Translations under genes and position numbers: made by a program | Notes under the pieces: generated by a model | The model's database searches: none | Told to the model about the DNA's origin: nothing | The model's input: only the letters and a program-made list of their open reading frames with translations | In this document: piece after piece, positions 1 to 6,959 of the stretch | Layout: every line of letters starts with the position of its first letter | Numbering within the stretch: the first letter of the stretch is position 1 | Source: Flemingiibacterium sp045635785 | GTDB lineage: Bacteria > Bacillota > Clostridia > Oscillospirales > CAG-272 | Direction of reading: 5' to 3' | Assembly: GCA_045635785.1 (NCBI GenBank) | Contig: JAZTWJ010000091.1 | Span: 1 to 24,768, forward strand | Length of the DNA: 24,768 nt

Positions 1-36
1 CCGCAGTTCATCATTGACAACGGCAACGTGAAATAA
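1..36 (+). other. Mirror copy of the lipoprotein gene's 3' end
   Basis: On the plus strand, bases 1-36 read PQFIIDNGNVK followed by TAA. This is identical to the C-terminus of the minus-strand lipoprotein gene that ends at 85. It exists only because of the edge palindrome. It is either an assembly artefact or the tail of a second, convergent copy of the gene whose body would lie outside the window. It should not be counted as an independent gene without read-level support. Confidence 0.8.
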
Positions 37-40
37 AAAG

Positions 41-80
41 AAAAAATCGTCCATGCTGCATGCAGCATGGACGATTTTTT
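41..80 (-). terminator. Intrinsic terminator of the nad-ispE-PPIase operon
   Basis: An A6 run, a self-complementary core and a T6 run follow the lipoprotein stop codon directly on the minus strand. The core folds as a 13-bp stem (ATCGTCCATGCTG paired with its complement) around a CATG loop. It would work in either orientation. Its exact symmetry is part of the larger edge palindrome, so the half beyond the hairpin axis (bases 1-60) may not be genuine genome sequence. Confidence 0.75.
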
Positions 81-84
81 CTTT

Positions 85-1125
85 TTATTTCACGTTGCCG
101 TTGTCAATGATGAACTGCGGCAAAACGGTCTGTACCATCAAGAACTGCTTGAGGTAGGGCTTGCCGTATTCCTCTACATATTCGTTATATTCCGAAGCCT
201 CCAGATCCTCGTCGGTTACAACGATGCCCTCGATCTCGGCAATCGCCTGTGCGGCGAGATACAGCATTGCACTTTCGGAATAAAGCTCAATGTTTTCATC
301 AATATAAGCCTGCTTGGACTCATAGCCCTGCATGATGAGCACGTCTTCAACAGTCATTTCATACATAGCCGCATAAGCGCTGTACTGGGAAAGGTCATAG
401 TTGATAATATAATCCAAAATGCTCTGGGGGATCTTTTCGCAGGTTGCCTTGGAAAGCAGCTCGCTGAAGAATTCGAATTTCTGGGTTTCAAGCATCCAAT
501 TCTTGAGATCGTCAAGCATTGCTTCAACGGTATCAAAGCCGTACCCTGCCGCAATATCCGTCGTCAGCTCACCCTGGATGGCATCGCCGCGGATGTAGTT
601 GATGGTGGTGACAAACACAGCATCCTTGCCGTTCAGCTCTTCCTTGCCGTAATCCTGCGGGAAGGTGACTTCCACATTAAAGGTGTCGCCGGGCTTATGG
701 CCGACAAGCTGCTGGATGAAATCGTCGATATACTCTGTCACGCCAATGGTAACATCGGTGCCGTAGCCACCGGTGGAGCCGCCATCAAATTCCACACCGT
801 CAATGGAGCCAACATAGTCGATATTGACCGTGTCATTATCCTTGATCTCACGGTCTTTGATCTGCTCATAGGTGGTGTAGGGCTCCAGAATGCCGTCAAG
901 CTGCTCCTGCAGATCCTCGTCCGCAATGGTAAGCACAGCCTTGTCAATGTCAATCCCCTTATAGTCGGGCAGTGTGACAACTTCCGATGCTTTTACGCCC
1001 TTAAAATAACCGTTCTTGTCAAGACCTTCGCTGTAATCAAATTCCTTTTCCTTGCCGCAGGAAAGCAGCGTAAGACCCATGACCGCTGCCAAACCAATGG
1101 CAACCCATTTCTTCGCATGATTCAT
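85..1125 (-). CDS. Trigger-factor-like FKBP-type peptidyl-prolyl isomerase lipoprotein
   Basis: This 346-residue protein starts with a lipoprotein signal peptide: positive residues (KK), a hydrophobic stretch and the lipobox TLLSC with the lipidated Cys at 23. It should be anchored on the outer face of the membrane. Residues about 97-178 match an FKBP/trigger-factor PPIase domain (DTVNIDYVG, FDGG, VGHKPGDTFNVEVTFP, then a closing strand FVTTINYI). The remaining half is helical and resembles the trigger-factor C-terminal chaperone domain. There is no ribosome-binding N-terminal domain, so it is not the cytosolic trigger factor. The likely role is folding of secreted or surface proteins, by family inference. 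RBS AAAGGAG lies 8 nt before the ATG. It is the last gene of the nad operon, 29 bp after ispE, and its 3' end is duplicated in the edge palindrome. Confidence 0.85.
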   Translation of the reverse strand: MNHAKKWVAIGLAAVMGLTLLSCGKEKEFDYSEGLDKNGYFKGVKASEVVTLPDYKGIDIDKAVLTIADEDLQEQLDGILEPYTTYEQIKDREIKDNDTVNIDYVGSIDGVEFDGGSTGGYGTDVTIGVTEYIDDFIQQLVGHKPGDTFNVEVTFPQDYGKEELNGKDAVFVTTINYIRGDAIQGELTTDIAAGYGFDTVEAMLDDLKNWMLETQKFEFFSELLSKATCEKIPQSILDYIINYDLSQYSAYAAMYEMTVEDVLIMQGYESKQAYIDENIELYSESAMLYLAAQAIAEIEGIVVTDEDLEASEYNEYVEEYGKPYLKQFLMVQTVLPQFIIDNGNVK

Positions 1126-1154
1126 GTTTTTTCTCCTTTTCTCGCTTTAAGCGA

Positions 1155-2048
1155 CTATATTTTCTCGGGATAATAGGGGGTACAGAGGTGGGCTGTGATT
1201 CCGAGTGCATCAAGACACCGTATACTGTTTTCTGCGTCCCTTTTTCTATGAAAAACGCCGAATACGGACGGGCCGCTTCCGCTCATGAGCGCACGAAGCG
1301 CGCCGCCCTCCGACAGAATTTCCTTAATTTGTAGCGCCCGCGGTCTGATGGGTAAAACCGCCGCTTCAAAAATGTTCGTCATGCTCGCCGCAATTTCGGC
1401 AAGCGAGCCTCGTTCTGCCACGCGGACGAAGGTATTCGCATCTGCACCGCGACTTTCGAAGTCGAACATTTCATCCAGTCGCCCATATGCCCACGGCGTG
1501 GAGATGCCCTCTCCGTCACAGGCAATGACGAAAAAGCAATCGGGCAATTTCGGGCAGGGCGAAAATCGTTCGCCAATGCCGCGTGTGACAACGATCCCCT
1601 GCTTCAGGCAGAAGGGGACATCCGCTCCGATCTTTACACCGATCTCGCAAAGTTGCTCCTCGGTATAGCCGGTGTCATAAAGCTGATTCAATCCGCGCAG
1701 TACCGCCGCCGCATCCGTGCTTCCGCCCGCAAGGCCGCCTGCGATGGGAATCCGCTTCTCAACGTGCATTCGAACACCGCCTTTAATGCCGGCTGTTTCA
1801 AAAAACAGCCTTGCCGCACGGGTGCATAGATTGCTTTCGCCGCAATCAAGCAACGGCTCCGAGCAGGTGAGCCGTATCGCATCATCCTTCGCCATGGTAA
1901 GCGTATCCATGAGGCTTACCGTCTGCATCACGCTTTCTATATCGTGATAGCCGTCCGGTCGGCGCCGTTTGATCTCAAGCCACAGATTGATTTTCGCCGG
2001 AGCATGGATCTTTAATTCATTCGTCAATGTTTTTGTCGCTTCCGCCAC
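1155..2048 (-). CDS. ispE: 4-diphosphocytidyl-2-C-methyl-D-erythritol kinase
   Basis: A GHMP kinase that phosphorylates the 2-hydroxyl of CDP-methylerythritol with ATP in the MEP isoprenoid pathway. It is cytoplasmic and supplies undecaprenyl precursors among others. Seen here: the N-terminal PAKINL motif (residues 17-22), the ATP-binding glycine-rich loop PIAGGLAGGSTDAAA (101-115), the catalytic-Asp motif GADVPFC with D143, and the C-terminal GSGPSVFG motif. Its 297 residues are normal for the family. The start codon is GTG, chosen because AAAGGAT sits about 8 nt upstream and the frame begins just before the conserved region. It lies 27 bp after the DUF362 gene and 29 bp before the lipoprotein gene, in one apparent transcript. 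IspE in an NAD operon is more likely co-transcription of housekeeping genes than a shared pathway. Confidence 0.96.
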   Translation of the reverse strand: MAEATKTLTNELKIHAPAKINLWLEIKRRRPDGYHDIESVMQTVSLMDTLTMAKDDAIRLTCSEPLLDCGESNLCTRAARLFFETAGIKGGVRMHVEKRIPIAGGLAGGSTDAAAVLRGLNQLYDTGYTEEQLCEIGVKIGADVPFCLKQGIVVTRGIGERFSPCPKLPDCFFVIACDGEGISTPWAYGRLDEMFDFESRGADANTFVRVAERGSLAEIAASMTNIFEAAVLPIRPRALQIKEILSEGGALRALMSGSGPSVFGVFHRKRDAENSIRCLDALGITAHLCTPYYPEKI

Positions 2049-2075
2049 GCGGAAGCATCCTTTCTTTTCATCGTA

Positions 2076-3257
2076 TCAGCCGCCGAGCATTCGCAGAATG
2101 ACATTTTTGCGAATCTTCACCGCGCTGATGGGACAAAGCTCCTGACAGCACCAACAGCGAATACAACTCTCGTGATGGATCTCCGCCCGCTTTTTTCCGT
2201 TTTTCTCCACCATGACGATGGTCTGTTGGGGACAACTGCGCATACATTCGCCGCATCCCACACAGCTTGACTGCACATCGGGACGGGGGCGGAGCCAATC
2301 GTTCAGCTTGCCGCCGAACAGCTTCGGCAGCACCTTGAACATGGAGACACCGTGAAGTCCCTGCCGCATCGTATCCGGCTTTTTGAAATCGGGAACCGCA
2401 AAATCCGAGAGGCGCTCCGCCGATTCAAGGAGAAGCTCGTTGGTATCGGACACACAAAGTCCGCGCCGTTTTGCCTCCTCCAGCATGATCACATTTTTCG
2501 CACCGATGATCGCCGTGCCTGCAATGTCCACATTGAAGGGATTACAACCGGACAGTAATGCATCCATCCGTCTGGGATCGCCGCCGGTGGGACCGTTGCC
2601 CTCCATGGCGACAATGCCGTCCAGCACATGAAAGCCGGGCTTCAAGGTCGCGATCCGCTGGCACAGATCGCAGAGCATGGAACCGAAGTCATTATAATCG
2701 GGGAATCTGGCATGCATTTCAAATTTCTGCACCCCGGGGATGGTTCCAAACCAATTCTTCACCGCACCGCTGTAGCCTGTCAGCGAATGGCTCTTTAATT
2801 TTGCAAGATTCACCAGCACGTCCGCATCCAAAATGGGCGAAAGAATGTTGAAGATGCGGCTTGTGCGTCCTTCGGGCACGTCGATTTCACGGGCTGAGGT
2901 GTCATAGTTTAGTCGAACACCCATGCGCTCCGCCACCTCTGCAATTCCGCAGACGCGATAGCTTGCGCGAAGACTTGCCTCGGTGTAAAGACCGCCGGGA
3001 CTTTCCACAATGACAATGTCCGCCGCCTTCTCCTTCAAAATGCGCAGCATGGCTTCCAGCACCGCAGGATGGGTGGTCGCCGCCGCGTCGGGTGCTTTTT
3101 TGATTACAAGATTTACCTTGACGGCAACCCTTTTTCCGTCAAACATCTCCGATGCGCCAAGTCTGTTTAGCTGATCCCGAAGGATCCCCTCGATGGCATC
3201 GACATTGTAATAGGCACAGCGGTCAAGGGCAACCGCCGCATTCTGATCAATTTTCAT
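2076..3257 (-). CDS. DUF362 protein with C-terminal 2x[4Fe-4S] ferredoxin domain
   Basis: A 393-residue cytoplasmic protein. Residues about 1-310 match the DUF362 fold (KVNLVIKK, THPAVLEAML, VESPGG, NLAKLKSHSLTGYSGAVKNW, DGIVAMEGNGPTGG). The C-terminus carries two CxxCxxCxxxC clusters (Cys 332/335/338/342 and 365/368/371/375), enough for two [4Fe-4S] clusters. The biochemical role of DUF362-ferredoxin proteins is unknown to me. The ATG overlaps the nadB stop as ATGA and has no clear Shine-Dalgarno sequence of its own, so translational coupling to nadB is likely. That tight link invites the inference that it serves the NAD pathway, for example by taking electrons from reduced NadB or supporting the Fe-S cluster of NadA. 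This is conjecture from context. Confidence 0.88.
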   Translation of the reverse strand: MKIDQNAAVALDRCAYYNVDAIEGILRDQLNRLGASEMFDGKRVAVKVNLVIKKAPDAAATTHPAVLEAMLRILKEKAADIVIVESPGGLYTEASLRASYRVCGIAEVAERMGVRLNYDTSAREIDVPEGRTSRIFNILSPILDADVLVNLAKLKSHSLTGYSGAVKNWFGTIPGVQKFEMHARFPDYNDFGSMLCDLCQRIATLKPGFHVLDGIVAMEGNGPTGGDPRRMDALLSGCNPFNVDIAGTAIIGAKNVIMLEEAKRRGLCVSDTNELLLESAERLSDFAVPDFKKPDTMRQGLHGVSMFKVLPKLFGGKLNDWLRPRPDVQSSCVGCGECMRSCPQQTIVMVEKNGKKRAEIHHESCIRCWCCQELCPISAVKIRKNVILRMLGG

Positions 3258-4795
3258 GCTTCAATATAATGCGCACCCACCGATTTGGGGCGATTCAGTG
3301 CGCCGTCAAATATCATGTCCGCCACCTGTGCCATGGCGTACAGCTCATACTGCGCCCGATCGGTAAGCGATGTCCCTTCGAGCTCGCACAGCAGTTCCTT
3401 CGCGAATGCCTTTCCCTCACGCAGACCGATCTGTGTGCGGACCGCATTCGCATTGGCCGTCATCATGTCGCGCAGTTTGCCGCGCTTTTCATCTGTGCCT
3501 GCAAGCATCTCTCCGCCCGACAACGGCGCATCGGAGGCCTTCAGCACCACGTCGTCAAGTTTTCGCATATTGGCGTTGATGTGTCTTGCCGCCCGTCTGC
3601 CGAATACAAGGCATTCGAGCATGGAATTACTTGCCAGACGGTTGGCACCGTGGATGCCTGTCCATGCACATTCGCCGCAGGCATACAATCCAACCACGTT
3701 TGTCATACCGTCAAGATCGGTATGAATGCCGCCCATCAAATAATGCTGAGAGGGGCGAACGGGGATCCACGCCTTGGTCAGCGCAAGACCGCTGCGAACG
3801 CATTCGCCGTAAATGGTGGGGAATCGCTTAGAGAAAAATTCCTCGCTCATGCAGGAAACGTCGAGAAATACCCGATCCTTTCCTGTACGGCGCATTTCGC
3901 GGAGGATCGCCCTTGTAACGATGTCACGGGGTGCAAGATCCGCCAGCTCGTGCTTGCCCTGCATGAAGGCTTCGCCGTCATGATTGCGAAGGATGCCTCC
4001 CTCGCCGCGCACCGCCTCGGAAATCAAAAAGCGTCTGCCCGTCTCGCCCTCGGCAGGAACAAGGGTGGTGGGATGGAATTGCACCATCTCCATGTTGGTG
4101 ATTTTTGCGCCCGCTCGAGCCGCGGCGGCGATTCCGTCGCCCACCGCGCCCGTGGGATTGGTGGTATGGTTATATAGCGCGCCGATGCCGCCCGTTGCGA
4201 GAATGATGTTCGGACACCGAATGAGCTTCGGTGTTTCGCCGCAGATCACAATAGCGCCTGTCACGGCACCGTCCTCGGTGATAATATCCGCAAGGAAGGT
4301 GTTAAACAGCATGTCAATATTTTTGCGTTCCAGCACCAGCTCCCCGAGTCTTCGGGTGGTTTCCCGTCCCGTGGCATCGCCGCCGCAATGCACGATTCTA
4401 CGGCAGGAATGACCGCCCTCACGGGTGATCATCAATTCACCCTCGGGATTGGTATCAAAGGGAACTGCCAACTCCACCAGCTCGCGGATGTTTTCGGGTC
4501 CCTCATGCACCAGCACCTGAACCGCTTCCTCGTCGCAAAGTCCCGCACCCGCCTTTAAGGTGTCCTCCACGTGGGATTCAAACTCATCGTTTTTGTCAAT
4601 GACCGCCGCAATGCCGCCCTGCGCCAGCCAAGAGCTGCACAGCGCGAAATCCGCCTTGGAAACAATGGCAACGCGCTTTGTCGGATCAATATGCAGGCCC
4701 GCATACAGTCCCGCAAGACCGCTGCCGATGATGAGCACATCATAGCTTAGAATTTCAAGTCCGCTTGTTTTTTCGCTGAAAATATATCTTCTCAT
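3254..4795 (-). CDS. nadB: L-aspartate oxidase
   Basis: Flavoprotein that oxidises L-aspartate to iminoaspartate, the first step of de novo NAD synthesis; in anaerobes fumarate is the usual electron acceptor for the family. Seen: FAD dinucleotide-binding GSGLAG (residues 24-29), SSWLAQGGIAAV, the substrate-site segment REGGHSCRRIVHCGGDATG, and the C-terminal flavin-contact region GECAWTGIHGANRLASNS. From this start it is 513 residues, close to the family norm. I chose the ATG at 4795 because homology begins right after it. The frame stays open to 4966, but that extension has no family character and runs into nadC. An in-frame ATG at 4816 is possible. AAGGA lies about 13 nt upstream of 4795, slightly far. 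The stop overlaps the next gene's start by 4 bp. Confidence 0.95.
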   Translation of the reverse strand: MRRYIFSEKTSGLEILSYDVLIIGSGLAGLYAGLHIDPTKRVAIVSKADFALCSSWLAQGGIAAVIDKNDEFESHVEDTLKAGAGLCDEEAVQVLVHEGPENIRELVELAVPFDTNPEGELMITREGGHSCRRIVHCGGDATGRETTRRLGELVLERKNIDMLFNTFLADIITEDGAVTGAIVICGETPKLIRCPNIILATGGIGALYNHTTNPTGAVGDGIAAAARAGAKITNMEMVQFHPTTLVPAEGETGRRFLISEAVRGEGGILRNHDGEAFMQGKHELADLAPRDIVTRAILREMRRTGKDRVFLDVSCMSEEFFSKRFPTIYGECVRSGLALTKAWIPVRPSQHYLMGGIHTDLDGMTNVVGLYACGECAWTGIHGANRLASNSMLECLVFGRRAARHINANMRKLDDVVLKASDAPLSGGEMLAGTDEKRGKLRDMMTANANAVRTQIGLREGKAFAKELLCELEGTSLTDRAQYELYAMAQVADMIFDGALNRPKSVGAHYIEA

Positions 4796-4881
4796 TGTTT
4801 TTACTGATTCCTTCATCAAAAAGGCAAACAAAAGCCGTGAGCCTCCGCTTCCTTTTTCGGGGTTTATAGATTTTCCTTGGT

Positions 4882-5724
4882 TTATTCGATGGTGAATTTG
4901 AGGCTGATGTCCAGCGCGCGCACCGAATGTGTCAGCGCACCGATGCTGATGAGATCCACGCCGCATTCCGCCACTTCGCGCAGATTGCGATCTCCCATAT
5001 TGCCGGATGCCTCGGTGATGGCGCGTCCGTTCACGATCTCCACTGCTTTTTTCATATCCGCGCAGCTCATGTTGTCAAGCATGATGATGTCCGCACCGGC
5101 TTGCAGTGCTTCGTCCAGCTGCTCGAAGGTTTCTACCTCCACCTCGATCTTCAGCGTATGGGGCGCATTGGCACGCGCCGCCTTCACCGCCTCTGTGATG
5201 GAACCTGCGGCAACAATGTGATTATCCTTGATCAGAATGCCGTCCGCCAGATTGAAACGGTGGTTGGTCCCGCCGCCCACCTTCACCGCATATTTTTCCA
5301 CGACACGCAGTCCGGGGGTGGTTTTTCTTGTATCACAAATTTTTGAATCGGTTCCCTGCACCTGCTCCACAGCTTCTGCCGTGCGGGTAGCGATGCCCGA
5401 CATGCGCTGCATCAAATTGAGTCCGATGCGCTCGCCCGTCAGCACGTCCGTCGCCTTGCCGACCACCTCGGCGATAATCTCGCCCGCTTCAATGCGGTCG
5501 CCGTCTTTTTTGAATGCGGTGAAACGGATTTCGGGATTGATCAGCGCAAATACACGCTCCGCCACACCGATGCCGCAAAGCACGCCCGCTTCCTTCGCTT
5601 TGTAAAGTCCGTGCGCCGTTTTGCTTTCGGGAATGGTCGCCTGCGTGGTAATATCGCCTGTGCCCACATCCTCCGCAAGGGCGTTACGAATGAGGGTATC
5701 CAACATTTGCTTATCTAAATACAT
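4882..5724 (-). CDS. nadC: Nicotinate-nucleotide pyrophosphorylase (carboxylating), quinolinate phosphoribosyltransferase
   Basis: Converts quinolinate and PRPP to nicotinate mononucleotide, CO2 and pyrophosphate; third step of the de novo NAD pathway. Recognised by EDVGTGDITT near the N-terminus, GERIGLNLMQRMSGIATRT, the PRPP/quinolinate-binding stretch DTRKTTPGLRVVEKYAVKVGG, HRFNLADGILIKDNHI, and the C-terminal barrel strands IMLDNMS and EASGNM. It is 280 residues from the chosen ATG. That start is fixed by AAAGGAG 9 nt upstream; an upstream in-frame start at 5775 would overlap nadA. It sits 14 bp after the nadA stop, so the genes order as nadA-nadC-nadB, with an 86-bp gap before nadB. Confidence 0.96.
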   Translation of the reverse strand: MYLDKQMLDTLIRNALAEDVGTGDITTQATIPESKTAHGLYKAKEAGVLCGIGVAERVFALINPEIRFTAFKKDGDRIEAGEIIAEVVGKATDVLTGERIGLNLMQRMSGIATRTAEAVEQVQGTDSKICDTRKTTPGLRVVEKYAVKVGGGTNHRFNLADGILIKDNHIVAAGSITEAVKAARANAPHTLKIEVEVETFEQLDEALQAGADIIMLDNMSCADMKKAVEIVNGRAITEASGNMGDRNLREVAECGVDLISIGALTHSVRALDISLKFTIE

Positions 5725-5738
5725 GTAAATATTCTCCT

Positions 5739-6656
5739 TTATTTGACCGCAACCATGCGTGTGAGTGATGCGCACGCGGCTTCAATCTGTTCCTTTGACA
5801 GAAGAATTTCGTTTGTTTCATCGCGCAGAACCGTAAGTACGTCTGTCAGCGTGGTCTTTTTCATATGTTCACATACAAGGCTTGGCGCCGGCAGATAAAA
5901 GCTCTTTTCGGGATGATAGTATGCAAGGCGATCCACCACGCCGACTTCGGTGCCGATGATAAATTCCTTGGCGTCGCTTTGCACGCAGAAGTCGATGATC
6001 TGGGAGGTGCTTCCCACATAATCCGCCATCGCCACGACCTCCGCCTCACATTCGGGATGTACCGCAAAGAGCGCATTCGGATGCGCCGCCTTCGCCGCCT
6101 GCACATTTTCGACGGTCATCGTGTGATGCACGGGGCACCAGCCGCTATGCAGAATGAATTTCTTTTCCGGCAAAGCCTTCGCCGCATAAGAACCGAGATT
6201 TTTGTCCGGCACAAAGATAATCTCACGGTTTGGCAGGCTCTCGCAAATTTTGAGAGCGTTTGAGGAGGTGACGCAGATATCCGACACCGCCTTGGTTGCC
6301 GCCGAGGAGTTGACATAGCAAACCACCGCCGCCTCGGGATGCTGTTCCCTAAGGGCAAGCACATCCTCCGGCGTCACCATATCCGCCATCGGGCATCCGG
6401 CATCCATACGGGGAATGAGCACCTTTTTATCCGGGGAGAGAATTTTTGCGCTCTCCGCCATAAAGCGCACGCCGCAGAAAACGATGATCGGATTGTCCGC
6501 CGCCTTCGCCTTTTTTGACAGTTCAAAGGAATCGCCAAAAAAGTCTGCGATCTGCTGAATTTCTAAATTCTCATAGTAATGCGCCAAGATCAGCGCGTTT
6601 TTTTCCTTTTTCAGACGAAGAATTTCTTCTATGATCGTTTGACTTGCATCTGTCAT
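5739..6656 (-). CDS. nadA: Quinolinate synthase
   Basis: Condenses iminoaspartate with dihydroxyacetone phosphate to quinolinate using an oxygen-sensitive [4Fe-4S] cluster with one open iron site. The 305-residue protein shows the three-fold repeated architecture of NadA: AHYYEN (25-30), CGVRFMAESAKIL, and the three cluster cysteines in their expected contexts, C88 (DAGCPMADM), C174 (GWCPVHH) and C262 (VCEHMKKTTL). Their spacing agrees with characterised NadA proteins as I recall them. The GTEVGV segment is also present. The ATG at 6656 is preceded by AAGGAGAT with an 11-nt spacer; the in-frame ATG nine codons earlier would overlap that ribosome site. It is the first gene of the operon, behind the promoter at 6725-6753. 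Confidence 0.96.
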   Translation of the reverse strand: MTDASQTIIEEILRLKKEKNALILAHYYENLEIQQIADFFGDSFELSKKAKAADNPIIVFCGVRFMAESAKILSPDKKVLIPRMDAGCPMADMVTPEDVLALREQHPEAAVVCYVNSSAATKAVSDICVTSSNALKICESLPNREIIFVPDKNLGSYAAKALPEKKFILHSGWCPVHHTMTVENVQAAKAAHPNALFAVHPECEAEVVAMADYVGSTSQIIDFCVQSDAKEFIIGTEVGVVDRLAYYHPEKSFYLPAPSLVCEHMKKTTLTDVLTVLRDETNEILLSKEQIEAACASLTRMVAVK

Positions 6657-6724
6657 ACAAAAACGATCTCCTTCCGCAAACATTAGATTAGATAAATATC
6701 CCCATTATAGAAATACATACTAAT

Positions 6725-6753
6725 ACTATATCATAAAAATAGAAAATTTGCAA
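6725..6753 (-). promoter_or_regulatory. Sigma-A promoter of the nadACB operon
   Basis: On the minus strand: -35 TTGCAA (6753-6748), a 17-bp spacer ending in TGA, and -10 TATAGT (6730-6725), giving an extended TGn -10 element. The weak -35 fits an extended -10 promoter. Transcription would start about 60 nt before the nadA ATG. Seen by eye only. Confidence 0.7.
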
Positions 6754-6862
6754 TAACATAGCTGTTAAATTTTTATACAATTAAAACATAATATTAGTTA
6801 TAATAAAACAAAAACAAACCTTTGCCAAGTTGTTAATTGTTTGTACACAAGCCCGAATGCGC

Positions 6863-6891
6863 TTGACAAATGGGAATTTTTGCAGTAAAAT
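6863..6891 (+). promoter_or_regulatory. Sigma-A promoter of the AI-2E family gene
   Basis: Consensus -35 TTGACA (6863-6868), a 17-bp spacer and -10 TAAAAT (6886-6891). The predicted start leaves a leader of about 60 nt to the TTG start codon at 6960. That leader contains the short palindrome GCTTGCAAGC at 6918-6927. Confidence 0.8.
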
Positions 6892-6959
6892 GAATATATG
6901 GCACGCGTTGACCGTTCGCTTGCAAGCAAACTGAGTATTTATCATGGGAGGCACCGTTC

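Larger units (their letters stand above)
1..120. repeat. Perfect 120-bp palindrome at the window edge
   Basis: Bases 1-60 are the exact reverse complement of bases 61-120, checked block by block with no mismatch; the axis lies between 60 and 61. The core is a terminator-like hairpin, but the symmetry runs on through its A/T flanks and into the last 11 codons plus stop of the lipoprotein gene. A natural terminator does not need matching coding sequence on both sides. The most economical explanation is an assembly or amplification fold-back at a contig end; a real inverted duplication is the alternative. Nothing left of position 1 can be seen. Confidence 0.97.
6657..6959. other. AT-rich divergent intergenic region between nadA and the AI-2E gene
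   Basis: These 303 bases separate divergent genes and are far more AT-rich than the flanking coding DNA. They hold one promoter for each direction (6725-6753 minus, 6863-6891 plus), leaving about 110 bases between them for regulators. I looked for a long NiaR-type palindrome (CCTGTCTAGACAGG-like) that controls NAD genes in many Bacillota and found none. A short TTGT-AC-ACAA inverted repeat at 6841-6850 and a GCTTGCAAGC palindrome in the plus-strand leader at 6918-6927 are the only symmetric elements seen. No RNA gene or ORF is supported here. Confidence 0.7.

Noticed and set aside
67..1173. Long open frame opposite the lipoprotein gene (368 codons, plus strand)
   Set aside because: It is antisense to a well-supported gene with lipobox, FKBP motifs and a good ribosome site; its protein has no recognisable family features and it begins inside the terminator hairpin.
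4796..4881. Possible attenuator hairpin between nadC and nadB
   Set aside because: AAAAAGG and CCTTTTT arms can pair, but the interior is poorly matched and the T run is short; not convincing.
6657..6959. NAD-responsive operator or riboswitch upstream of nadA
   Set aside because: No NiaR-like long palindrome and no conserved NAD riboswitch layout could be recognised by eye in the leader of about 60 nt.
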